Shown here: in pieces, positions 11,486-22,059 of the stretch | Position numbering within the stretch: position 1 is the stretch's first letter | How the letters are laid out: each line of letters opens with the position of its first letter | From: Amoebophrya sp. A120 | Lineage: Eukaryota; Sar; Dinophyceae; Syndiniales; Amoebophryaceae | Assembly (NCBI GenBank): GCA_905178155.1 | Contig: CAJINV010000011.1 | Coordinates: 2,437,331 to 2,501,330, forward strand | Reading direction: 5' to 3' | Length of the DNA: 64,000 bases | Notes under the pieces: generated by a model | The model's input: the letters and a program-made list of their open reading frames with translations, nothing else | Told to the model about the DNA's origin: nothing | Database searches by the model: none | Position numbers and translations under genes: made by a program

Positions 11486-14400
11486 ATGCAAGAGAAATTT
11501 CATCCGGGCATCATGCCGCGCAACACATTTCCGGTGGAGATGAAGATGTTCGAGCCGCTGCTCGCAGCGCTGCACGAACTCAGCTGCCACAATCCGATCC
11601 ACGTCGACGCTTTCTTGATGGGTACTAATATGGATGTTTTTTTTGTACTTGTCTACTTTGTATGTAGTGAGGTCACCGAACGGTTCTAACCAGGGAGTTT
11701 TTTTGACAGCTCCCGTGAAAAACGACCGGCAGTTTGCAAGCGGCCGGAAGTGTTTTTGCACATAAAAAATTTGCAATTATCAAGCGGCCGGGGCGTTTGC
11801 GGCAAAAAAGCCCGAGCGGATTCTATCGATTCGCACTGAATAAAACGACGCAGGGGAGCCGGCAAAAGGGGCGCCCTTCTGAGGCGCCCACCGCCTTAGT
11901 TTCTGGCGATTTGGGGCGCCCAAAAAGGGGCGCGCAAAAAACGCGCCCAAAATTAGAACAGCGAAACAGCATGGCACGGCCGCGATTTCGGAGCATTTTG
12001 GGCGGCCGCGAAAGCGGCCGCCTTTTCGCCGGTTTCAGAGCCTGGGAAGCTTTGCAAAAAGCGCCGGCGTTAGTAATAAAAACGCGAAAAAGAAAAAGCC
12101 TCCCAGACGCGCAAAGCCAATCCGCATGCTATGGGCCCGATTTTTCTTCGCTTTTTGGGCGCCCTCCGTGGCACCCGGATCGGCCCCATAGCATGGGGGC
12201 TGGCCTTCGGTAAGGAATTTCGGGAATTTGCCAAAATTTGCGATGTTTATCAAGCGGCCGCCATACCGTGCGGCCTAACGTTACTCACGGCGGTATGGCG
12301 GGCCCAGAAAAAGCAAAGTCGCGGCCAAGGTGATGGGTGGCCGGCAAGAAAACGCCCACGACCTCACTACCTCCGCCCCGGCGGCTATATTTGGTAATAG
12401 TTATTGTTATTCGCATTGATTCGTCATCATCTCAGATGAGTAAAGGAAATTTTCGAGCGAAAAATAACGTTCGGTCCGACATCGCAAATATTAAACAGGT
12501 TTGTGGAACCCATCGGAGCGGCAAGAGCTGTTCCAGTGGTTGAAGATGATACTGGAAACGTCGGAAATTCCGTCCTCGGTCTTTTTCAAGACTTATGCAT
12601 TGCAAATATGTCTGGGTCTGGAAAGTTGGAACTTGTGATGCTACCTTTGGATTCTGAAAAAATCTGTATTGCGCGACCAGCAAGAGGAGCCCAGTTTGTG
12701 CTCCACGGGGAGGGCATTTGTCATGCGGAATAGGCATCAGGAAGCCCGCTAAAAATCTGTCATGCTAAAGCATATATCACAGAAATTATGGCTCATGCAA
12801 AACGTGCATGACAAAGACAAAGTTGCACTCATCCAGACCCAGACATATTTGCATTTGATAAGACTACCCAGATGTTCGACCGCTTTCTGGAGCACACCGT
12901 ACTGAACAGCAGCGGTCTCGGCCACAGTACATTGCTGCAGAACAACGGATCCTCTTCGCTGCAAGGAGGACACAATGCCGGGGGGTTCGTGAACAAAGCC
13001 GGGAAGGTGATCTGCCCGTCGCCCATGTCCGCAAGCGTGTCCACAGTGGCCAGCTCGCCGAAAACGCCGGACCAGGCGCAAGGTACGAGGATTTGTTGAT
13101 AAAGTGGCTTTCTCAAGCTGCATGATGATGTTTTCTGAAGTATGTACGATTTTTGCATCGAAGAGTTCAAGTTCTCATTCAAAGGAAGGTCCTTCACCTT
13201 CTTCTACCCACAAAAAATAAATACGACACTTACCAGGCACACCGTCTCCGCTGAACCCTTCGAACATCTTATCCGCGGTGCACCAGCAGCAATCGGAGCT
13301 CTACGGCAGGCAGATTCCCACCGTCCTGGAAGATCTGCACCAGGATATCGCGACCCAGCTCGGCTCCCAGTTCATTGTCCAGGACTTGCCAAATCCGATC
13401 GGCGAGGGCGGCGAGCTGACGCCGCAGCACGTGGCCAACCCGGTCTTCAACTCGAACTGGTCGCAGACCATGACGCACCGGGCGTTAGGCCTTGCGTGCA
13501 CCAGTCTGGTGATGAAGCTGGACTTCCGGAAGCACTACAGCAAGCACTACGACTCGCTGATTCAAGCGGCCGTGCCGTATTTGTTTCCGAGTAACAACAG
13601 CAACAGCGGTAGCGGGGGAGCAGCAGGTGGGAATACGAATAGCAGCAGTGGGAACAACAATGCGAACAACAACGCGTCTTCCGCCAACCGGTCGAATTCT
13701 GCTGGAAACAGTTACGAAATGAACACCAGTTCTTCCGGCGTCGGTGGCCCGGACTACAATTCTGCGTCCAGCGTATCCGCGGAGCAGTATGGAGGGATCG
13801 ACAACGTCGGGAATTACGTGACCACCGCCCCGGTGCCGGAAATTCGCTACGCGTTCAGCTGCGCGTCGGCGAAAGCCTTCATCCAGAGTTTGGAGTGGCC
13901 CATCATCAAATACCTGCGGTTCCGGCTGTCCGTACCCTGCTTGATCGACTTCTTGGACTACTTCGACACACAGTGCCAGGTATATCCAAACTTCCCTTTG
14001 GGATTTTACTTTCTATATAGAAACAGCGAAGTAGAGAATCTCCCTGCTTTTTTGTGTTAGTCCGTGGTTTTGCGATGGGGATGCATGGTGATTGTAGATT
14101 GAAATTCATACAAGACTATGTATCAATATCAAATTGAAATTTACGCATGAGAATGAGCAAAACGAAAGTTCTCTTTCACTGAACAACTCCATAGATCCGG
14201 TCGAAAAAGTCGTATGCGGTGGATGTGATTCTGTACCACCCGGAGCTCCTCTACGGCAACAAGATGACGAGCATCGCGCTCGCCATTTGGTTTCTGTCCC
14301 ACAAGAATCAGGACTACGTGCACGCGATTCTGCAGAAAATGCAGACGTTTGACTCCTTCGCCCCCTCCAAGCGGCTCGAGGAGAAGCGAAGACTGATGCA

Positions 14401-16330
14401 GGAAGCCCCGGGGTCCCAGTCGCCCGCTACGGCGCAAATCTCGGAGCACGCAATTTCGACGGCGGACTTGCGCGCGCTGGTCTCGCAGCTCCGCGATGGT
14501 TTCCGTAGTCACACGATTTTGCACCGGGGCGTCGTGAACGGGGGCAGCAGTGCAACTGGAGCTGCAGGAGCTCACGGACAAGCTTCCACATCTGGTGCTC
14601 TGGGCGGTCATAGCGGTTGTGTTACGATCCCGCAGGGCACTCCGCCGGGGGTTTGCCCCATCAATCCGCATGTCAGTGGGGCGCAGCACTTGGTGGCGCA
14701 GCAGCAGCAGCAGTCTAGTAACCACAACTGTTCCGCCGCAACATCGCAGCAACAGGACGCAATCATGTCGGAAGCAGGAACTACGGCTCCTGCGCCTCCG
14801 CCGGTGGCAAGCATCCCCACACCCTGCAGTAACACAACCATGAACTCGTCCTCTCAGCAACAACACGGTGGTCACAGTGGCCAACACGCGACGGAACAGA
14901 ATCAGCAGCAACATCTCCGTGGGTCGTTCAGTGATGCGACCACCACGGTTCTGGGCGGTGCCGGTGGCTCCTGCAGTGTGAGTATGAACAACCAGCACCA
15001 GGCAATGGAAGTGGTACAGCAGTCGATGGAAATGGATGTCGTTGGACAGCAGCAGCACCTCGGAACAAGTGCCGGCACAGCAACTACTGCTCCCCGTAAC
15101 GACTCGTACCACATTGTGATGCACCAGCAGCAGGACCAGTTTAGCCAACACCGAGATTCTATGTCCATTTCGTCCAGTACCTCGCAGTGCAATGGTACCA
15201 GTCTTCGAGACCAATTTAGTACCCAAACCTCGCAATCGTCGTCGCAGCAGATGTCGGATATCGGGGGAACCTCCAGCGGGGGCCAACAGCAGCATCAGCA
15301 TAACAACATGGGGAACAATCAGCAATCTCAGTTTAATATTCACCAGCAACACAATCACAATGACACTGGCGGATTACAAGCCAGAACGTCTCTCGGTGGT
15401 GGCGGAACAACGACCACAGGAGCTTCGAACGGCGCAACTGGTTCGCTGTTTAACCCTTCCGAAAGCTCGACGCACCGCATACGCGCAACGGTGGGCGAGA
15501 TCAACCAGCGACACCACAGTGCGACGGCGTCGGCGGGACAAGGACAACTAGTACACCAAAACTCTGCTTTCGGAAGCATGCTGAACGGAGGTGGTTCGTG
15601 CACGACCAAGCCAGGACAACAACACCAACAGCACAACAACTCTTTATCTACGAACACAACAGCGATCTCTTCCGCGGGGGGCAGCAATTCATCGTTCCAC
15701 AATAGCAGCACGCACCAGGTGGACGCCACAATGCTCTCGTCGGGCGGCTCCAGTTGCAGTACCACGTTGCACAATCGGGGGAATAACAGCTTTTACAACT
15801 CTTTGCAACAGCTATCCACTTCTACAACTTCCGGAACAACTACAGGAGCAAACAACAACGGACCGCAGCACATGAGCATCGATTTGACGACGTCGAACTC
15901 CTCCTCTCAGTCTGCGGGCAATGGCTGTGGCAGTGTGAATGTCACCATGAAACAGCAGCACGATCATACAAGTACAACTAATTCGCTGTTCTCGATCGCG
16001 GGCAGTAGTACGACTAGCGGACAACACCTTCCTTCGTGCGGCAGTGCTACGGGGACCACTACCGCTTCCACTTGGGCGGCGGGTGGTCAGCCGGCGCAGC
16101 ACAACAACTCCATGCTAGATCATTCGATGCAGCAGCACTCGGACCTGCCCCCCCGGAAGCAACCCCGGGGCCACAGCGGCACCACGAGTGCTGGTGCGAC
16201 GGGCGGCTACAACCGGGGTTCTGGGAATGCTCCCACTACTTCTGGGCAGTACAGCGGGCAACTCGCACAACCAGCGAACGCGGCGACAATGCAGACCTGT
16301 TGGAACAAGAGCAAGTACACCTACAAGTAA
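11486..16330 (+). CDS. Cyclin-fold protein with long Gln/Asn/Ser/Thr-rich tail
   Basis: Exons are 11486-11621, 12499-12593, 12866-13082, 13237-13979 and 14195-16330; all phases match, giving 1108 aa. The N-terminus resembles a cyclin box: about residues 46-82 contain ERQELFQWLKMILETSEIPS followed by QMFDRFLEHTVLN, like the start of cyclin helices 1-2. A helix at about 231-246 (RALGLACTSLVMKL) matches the core 'LASK' helix position. Residues about 335-425 (EWPIIKYLRFRLSVPCLIDF, then a helix ending IWFLSHK) resemble the end of the first lobe and start of the second. The box is split by Ser/Asn-rich insertions. From about residue 450 the protein is Gln, Asn, His, Ser, Thr and Gly-rich. Cyclins activate a CDK partner; whether this one binds a kinase, and which, cannot be read here. 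Intron 1 holds a GC-rich repeat; intron 2 is a family-1 introner. Confidence 0.65.
11690..12400. repeat. GC-rich repeat in cyclin intron 1, related to the 1.1-kb repeats
   Basis: It lies wholly inside the canonical intron 11622-12498. It is rich in small palindromes such as GGGCGGCCGCGAAAGCGGCC and recurrent CAAGCGGCCG words. It shares with the 1.1-kb repeats a TAACGTTA core between GC-rich inverted arms, and a right end with a GC hairpin followed by TAATAG. Boundaries are approximate and I find no TSD. Confidence 0.5.
12594..12860 (+). mobile_element. Introner, family 1 (copy 2)
   Basis: The 267-bp element starts TATGCATTGCAAATATGTCT and ends ATATTTGCATTTGATA. Exact TSD AGACT is at 12589-12593 and 12861-12865. 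Removal of element plus right TSD joins AAG ACT to ACC CAG within the first cyclin helices of the host protein. Confidence 0.88.
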
Positions 16331-19300
16331 CAACAACAAGTGATAGTGGAACTGGGAAGATGAACAGAGGTGCTGATGATGTGTGTATCTTCACAATCTT
16401 CACACGGAGTCAGAGCCTCGATCACAATTCTATTCAGTAGTACTACTTTTAATCACGACTTGTAGATAAATGTTCGTAGTTGTTCCGCTTTCGCTGCAAG
16501 TCATCGAAATGTTGAGCTCCATTGAAGATGCAGTTGCAGACCGTTTGTACCCGCTCTAGCTGCTCTGTGCGTGCACCGGCACCGCGATTCGACGACCTGT
16601 GCGACGGAGGTACTTACTACAACCCTGTTTTTTCTTGCATTTTCGCATCGCATGATTTACTATGAATGAATGATCCTCTGATGTAAGAAACGGTAGTTCC
16701 CGAAGAGGACATATGACAGAATCACTTGTAGCTTCTTCAAATCAATGACGATCCCAATCAAAAAAACATCAAAAACTAAAACCCATATCATGACCACAGG
16801 TATTATAATCTTCAACCTCCTCTGCGTCGTCACAGCTCCTGCGTGCATTGCACAGAAGCGGTCGTGGCAAGTAGTTGCTTGTGACGTTCCTGCAGCGGCG
16901 GTGCAAAGTTTTGACTGTTTTGAAGGTCTGCACACAACTTCCATAAGTAGAGCTCCAGCTCGCGCACGCGCTCGTGCTGTTATTTCTGAATGACTGAGAT
17001 AACGATAAGAGACCGCTTGTCGTCAGTTCTGAGGAGTCGTGGATAGAACTTTTTCTTCGTTGTCGTCCGATTCGCATATTATGGGGGATAGTTGCTAACT
17101 CAACTTATCGAACCGTGTCGAGCGTGCTTATGCGACGCGATACGATGAGTTGAGAAGGAAAACACAGTATTTTGAAAGTAAAGATCAGACAAGACTACTT
17201 CACGCTTGAAGTAAACAATCCAGAAGTTTTTAGTGACAAGAATTCTAGCAAATTATAAAACAGTTTTAGGATAAAGTTACAGTTCAAAACCTTGAGAAAT
17301 TTTACAAGTTTTCTTTTTCGCATCACGTATTACACGTCTTATCACTGGATAAATTTTAGCAGTTTACAGCAAAATATCTTTTAGAATACAAATCGTGCTA
17401 CAACTCAGTACAAGAACTCGAAAAAAAACAGGTCTTTTTAAATCGACACTTGACACTCATAGTCGTGGTCGAAAAATTATAGAAGGTAGACAAGAAATTA
17501 GTAATGAAAAACTAAAACCAGTAAATAACTCTCGTCGCCGTCGGTACCAGGAGTCAAAAAGATGAAGAGTATAGGAGCTGCCACATCACACCGGGGAAAG
17601 TAAGCCTGCTGACTCCTGGGAGCCGCGAAATATAGCACCAGTAAAACAAACAGAGTCACCCTGCCTATGATAATACAGAAATTAGAAAAAACACGACCCC
17701 ACTTCTGAATGATTAAAAAATGCACTTCACATCTAGAGAAATAAAGAGCTATGCTCTGTATGCATTTTTTATTCGTCGAAGGTGGTGAGGCGACTACGGA
17801 CGGCGCCAACAAAATTTAATGACCACAGTTTACTACCTCTCCGCAGCTCCCTTTCTTCACTTAGACACTACTACTCCGCCGACGAAATTAGAACTGCAAG
17901 CCTGTTTTTACTATCCACACTTAACCTTTATTTGCCGAGAACTTTCTTCTACCTTTTAGTTTTACACCTACACTACACCACTATCTACGCCTTTGGAATT
18001 TGCGAAGTCAGCACTTTGGGTAGAGATCGCTTTATGTGCATAATATTTTGTCGTTCCGTTTTTATGTGCATAAGGAGGAGGAGATTGATGATTAAGGAAT
18101 CTGCTTCGCAGCAATGAGCTAATCATGCCGATAAAGAGAGTTGCCAAGAAAGTTTCCTTCTGCTTCAGGAGGAAGCGAAAAAAAGTTTTGTCCGTGAACT
18201 TCCCCAATTTTTTTTTCTTAATACTTCTTATACACAAATAGCGAGACGAGCTATTAGCACCGGTGCAGCCGATACCTTATTTGGAAGAGGCGATATTGAA
18301 ACTATGAGTGACCTGAAGGTGCAGCTCACAGCACCATCCGGTGGTGTGAACAAGCTACAACCTGGTGATCCAGTTAGTCAGCGCCTTTTCGTAGACATAG
18401 GTAGTTGCAGCCACCGCTAAAAAATACAGTGTAGGAAAAGACTCTCCGTTACATCGCTTGTCGAATGAATTTTCGACAGTTCAATAAATCAGAGCTTTCT
18501 TCTACATAACCTGATAGTTAGTTCGGGATCGCTACAGAAAATATGAGCTCACCAGCACAACTCGGAGGATTGCAAGGGCGAGCGGAATTATTAGTAGACC
18601 GATAGAAAAACGTTAATGAAAGTGTACAATGCAGGAAGAGCAGTAGTCTATGAAAATAGAGTATAATTTGTTTCGATGCCACACAACCTCATGAAACGTA
18701 CAAGAGCGACCTAACTTATGATGCTAGTTTCGTATGATAGTTTCCGTTTCGAAAGTTTGTTTCGTACTAGTCTGTAGTGTCAGTTTCTTTCTATGTTCGA
18801 AGATTATACCTCGCGGTCGCGCCACCACTAAGTTCGTGACATGTGAGACACACAGAAATGTTGCCTTCGCAGTCACGTGACTACTGGTAAGGTATGATTG
18901 ATGCAAAGATATTGCTCGATGGAACACGAAAAATATCGACGAGGACGACGTCACACGAAAAGCAATACTCTTGTATCCGCAGAAGATAATATGGCCAAAA
19001 TTCGTGTAGAACTTCGGTTTTAGAAATAAGAACAGGTCACTGTACAGCTGACTCGAAGGTGAGCACAGGCATGGGGCTGCGAGAGCAAAGGTGTGTAAAG
19101 CACCTTTATTCCTAGGACGTAAAAGCTGCTGCAATGACTGAAGCTACTATGCGAATTTAAATAGGTCGTATTTTTACTGTGGGACGAAAAAATAAATCGA
19201 GCTATTTATGATGTCTGAAGATCTTTTTCTCTGCAACAAAGAAAGTCAAAGTATATGATTTTTAACTCCTATCGGAAGACAATATGTGTTGGGCCGTCCA

Positions 19301-19878
19301 ATCGCCAGATCAGTTGACTCTGCTGTAGCCATGAAATGAATCCGGGTCTCTCTCCTTCTTTCGCAGTGGTGAAAAAACTTTTTAATAACCGAAGTGGCGC
19401 GACGAGACCTGCTTCTTGGTCTTGCCGAGCCACGCGGCGGCCTCGTGCGGGGTGCCAATTGGTGTGGTGTTTCGCTGAGCGACCGTCCGTTCGTGAGCGT
19501 CGTGCAGAGGATGGCGTCGAAGCTGAATGCGTTCGTTCATTGAGATCCTCGTATCAGCATCGTTGATGAATTGGAAATTCTAGGTGAGAAGTCCTGGCGC
19601 CATGCAAAAGCGTGGCTTATTTGAGTGATTTTGGGAGAGTCCTGTCAAGGAGTAGCATAGCTCTTTAGTAGCTTGCTCACGACAGGTGATTAGCATCGTT
19701 CTCGCTGCTTTCTGATGTCTACTTCTCAAGCGACGGTTTCGATTTTTTGCAAATCCTGGAGAGGGACCAGGACAACCTACCTTGAGGCAAAAACAACGTC
19801 CGACTACTTTATGTTGAAGAAATAGATCCTAATGTAGTCATAAAGTAACTCTAACTTGTTCACCCTCGTCACAACGAC
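16331..19878. other. AT-rich gap without supported genes
   Basis: No ORF with family resemblance or compositional coding signal. A 13-bp motif TTTATGTGCATAA occurs twice, at 18031 and 18061. The right end probably holds the promoter of the signal-peptide gene starting at 19879. Confidence 0.55.
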
Positions 19879-20968
19879 ATGTTCTTCGCCGGCCGCTTCC
19901 TCCCGCTGTTTTTAACGCTCGTCTTGTTCTCGCCCGGCGAACATGTAATATTTTCGTCGGCGTTGTACCTGCGCCGGGAGAAAAAGACGGAGGAACAGGA
20001 GCAGGTGCCAAAAATTTCCAGTGATACGATCGAGCGCGACATGAATCGCCGGGCCTACATGCACGAGCCGGTGCGAAATATGGAGAACCTGAAGCCCTCC
20101 TCATCCGCGTCGGAGCAACGACGCCGACTGAAGTACTTGGCACACGAGTACGGCGCCGGGGAGCAAGAGCACTACCACAAGTTTCTTGGTAAGTACTTAA
20201 AAATTATAGTTGGCTTTACTTTATTGAGGATTTGAGTTGTGCCTCAAAATCGTTTTGATTTGCACTTTTAATCGATGCTCATTTCTCAACATCGTTTTCA
20301 TTACAAAAAAACAATTAGAATTATCCCAATCACCACTCTACAAAACAGAGGAAGTCAACGAGTCTCTGAACGGCCTCTCCACGGCGGATGACGCGGAGCA
20401 CCAACTTCTTTCTGCCGCGAAGGAGTGGAACGACAAAAAGAAGCAGGTGGACCAGAAGTACCGGGCAACGAACCAGATTTCCGCGATGAAGCAGCTGTTT
20501 CATTCCATTGCGGCTTTTGTGAGTCGCGACATCGTGGACCGGTGGACGTCGACGGAACCCCAGGAGCGTGCCAGGCAGCTCGCGCACGCAGCGGAGAACG
20601 CACAACCAAAGGTGGATAGCACCGAGCAAGTCCAGCTGGATCAGAAAAACATGGAGAACACGTCGCCTGCCGGGACAAGAGAAAAGCTCGGGGAAGGTGG
20701 CGAGGGGATTGTGGACAAGAAGAAAAACACCGCTGATAGTACTTCGGCAGAGGTGGCGAAAGGTGTAGACAAGGGGTCGCTGTTGAACAAGGTGGTGGAA
20801 GAAGCAGCTGCGGGTAAGGAGGAGAAAGGCGACGAAGCTGCAGGAGCTTCGTCATCTGCGGACGAAGATGCTGAGAAGAAGGAAGAGAAGAACGAAGAAA
20901 CCGAAACCTCCAAAGAGAAAGACCGTGCGGAACAAGCGGCAGCCGCTGCGCTGGAGATACCGTTGTGA
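19879..20968 (+). CDS. Putative secreted protein with acidic, Glu/Lys/Ala-rich C-terminus
   Basis: Exons 19879-20188 and 20319-20968 (319 aa) are joined across a canonical intron with a GTAAGT donor and an ATTAG acceptor in matching phase. Residues 1-18 form a hydrophobic signal-peptide-like segment (FFAGRFLPLFLTLVLFSPG). The middle is charged and helical, with no further membrane segment. The last ~140 residues are Glu/Lys/Ala/Ser-rich and probably disordered. In a parasitic protist such a protein could be secreted or luminal, but I recognise no domain, so function is open. Confidence 0.7.
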
Positions 20969-22059
20969 TATGCAGGGTCGGGTTTCCGTTTCGTAGAAGC
21001 TTAGAGAAATGCTTGTGCCTCACATATCTTTTTAACCTTTCAGATGATTTTTATTTGCTTGTAATCTTTCTAATGTATCCAGGCGTTCCCGTTCTTGATG
21101 CGATCACTTGTTCACGCTCGGTTTTCGCTGTGTATGTACAGTAAAGAGTAAGAACCCGCCTTCCCTATTGTATCCCTCCATTCATTCTTTTACTAGAGGT
21201 AGAGTAGTCTTTGAAGCCTGTAGTTCGATACCACCCTGTACAAAGACAAATTTGTATAAATTTCTTTCAATATGATGATGAACAAGAACAAGAAGTCAGT
21301 CTTTTGCACTTGCTTGAAGATGCTGCATGTACAGCATTCCGCGCGGAAGACCGAGTACCCATTCGATATTCATACATAGATGCTTCTTTTTGTAAAACCT
21401 CGAGGATGAAAGAACGAAAAACTGAGGGATCGATGAGGATGCGCAGATTGAGTGTGAGAGAAGTTAGAGCGAATGACATTGAGAGAGAGAGAGACGGGGA
21501 AGGAGAGAGACGGGGAGTAGAGACGTAGTTGCGAGAATTTCATCCTGATTTGTCGCTGTTGAGGGGAGAAATTGACGTCGTACAACATCCCGTGACGAGA
21601 GCTCATAGTATGTGATTGGTTTATCGTTTTGCGCATGTGCAGAAAACTTCTTTCGAATTTCGCAGTTGCACACGACTAAAAATCGCACCAGGGTGCAGAG
21701 GTGGCCGCACAATAAAGGACAGAGAAATAAATACACAGTGAATTCACAAATAAAATCGCCTGACTCATCTGAATTCGTATTTGATTGCACGTTACGAAGT
21801 GAAGATCTTCAGCACAAACTAGTACTAGTAGCGTTGAATTGACACGCGGCATTTGGTACAGATTCGCACCATTCATCGTGCCTGTGACTCCAAAAGAATG
21901 CGACAGCCAGTCTCCTCCTGGGGTCGCCACGGGTGAAATTTTAACGTACGCGGGAAGAGAACTCTTCGCTGTAAGGGGACAACATCTACGGTCAGACGAA
22001 ACCCTACTTCTTTCCCAAAGCAAGAAAGAAACCGCCAGCGCAAATAAACATAGAGCGAG
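20969..22059. other. Intergenic with GA-rich microsatellite
   Basis: No supported gene. A purine-rich GAGAGAGA tract with two GAGACGGGGA units lies at about 21479-21520. The right part probably carries the promoter/5' leader of the channel gene. Confidence 0.5.

Noticed and set aside
12437-12543. ATG at 12437 as start of the cyclin gene
   Set aside because: Its frame reads across the acceptor CAG at 12498 in the wrong phase. The exon at 11486-11621 joins at 12499 in the correct phase and supplies the helix before the cyclin motif.
14141-15358. 405-codon ORF on the - strand
   Set aside because: It is antisense to the Gln/Asn-rich cyclin tail. CAG/CAA/CAC-rich repeats read backwards give an open Leu/Val/Cys-rich frame; there is no domain and the sense frame fits the cyclin exon phases.
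20355-21023. 222-codon ORF on the - strand
   Set aside because: Shadow of the acidic C-terminal exon of the putative secreted protein. The + frame continues a spliced signal-peptide protein in phase.
21218-21245. tRNA T-arm-like GTAGTTCGATACCACC
   Set aside because: No matching acceptor, D or anticodon stems were found around it.
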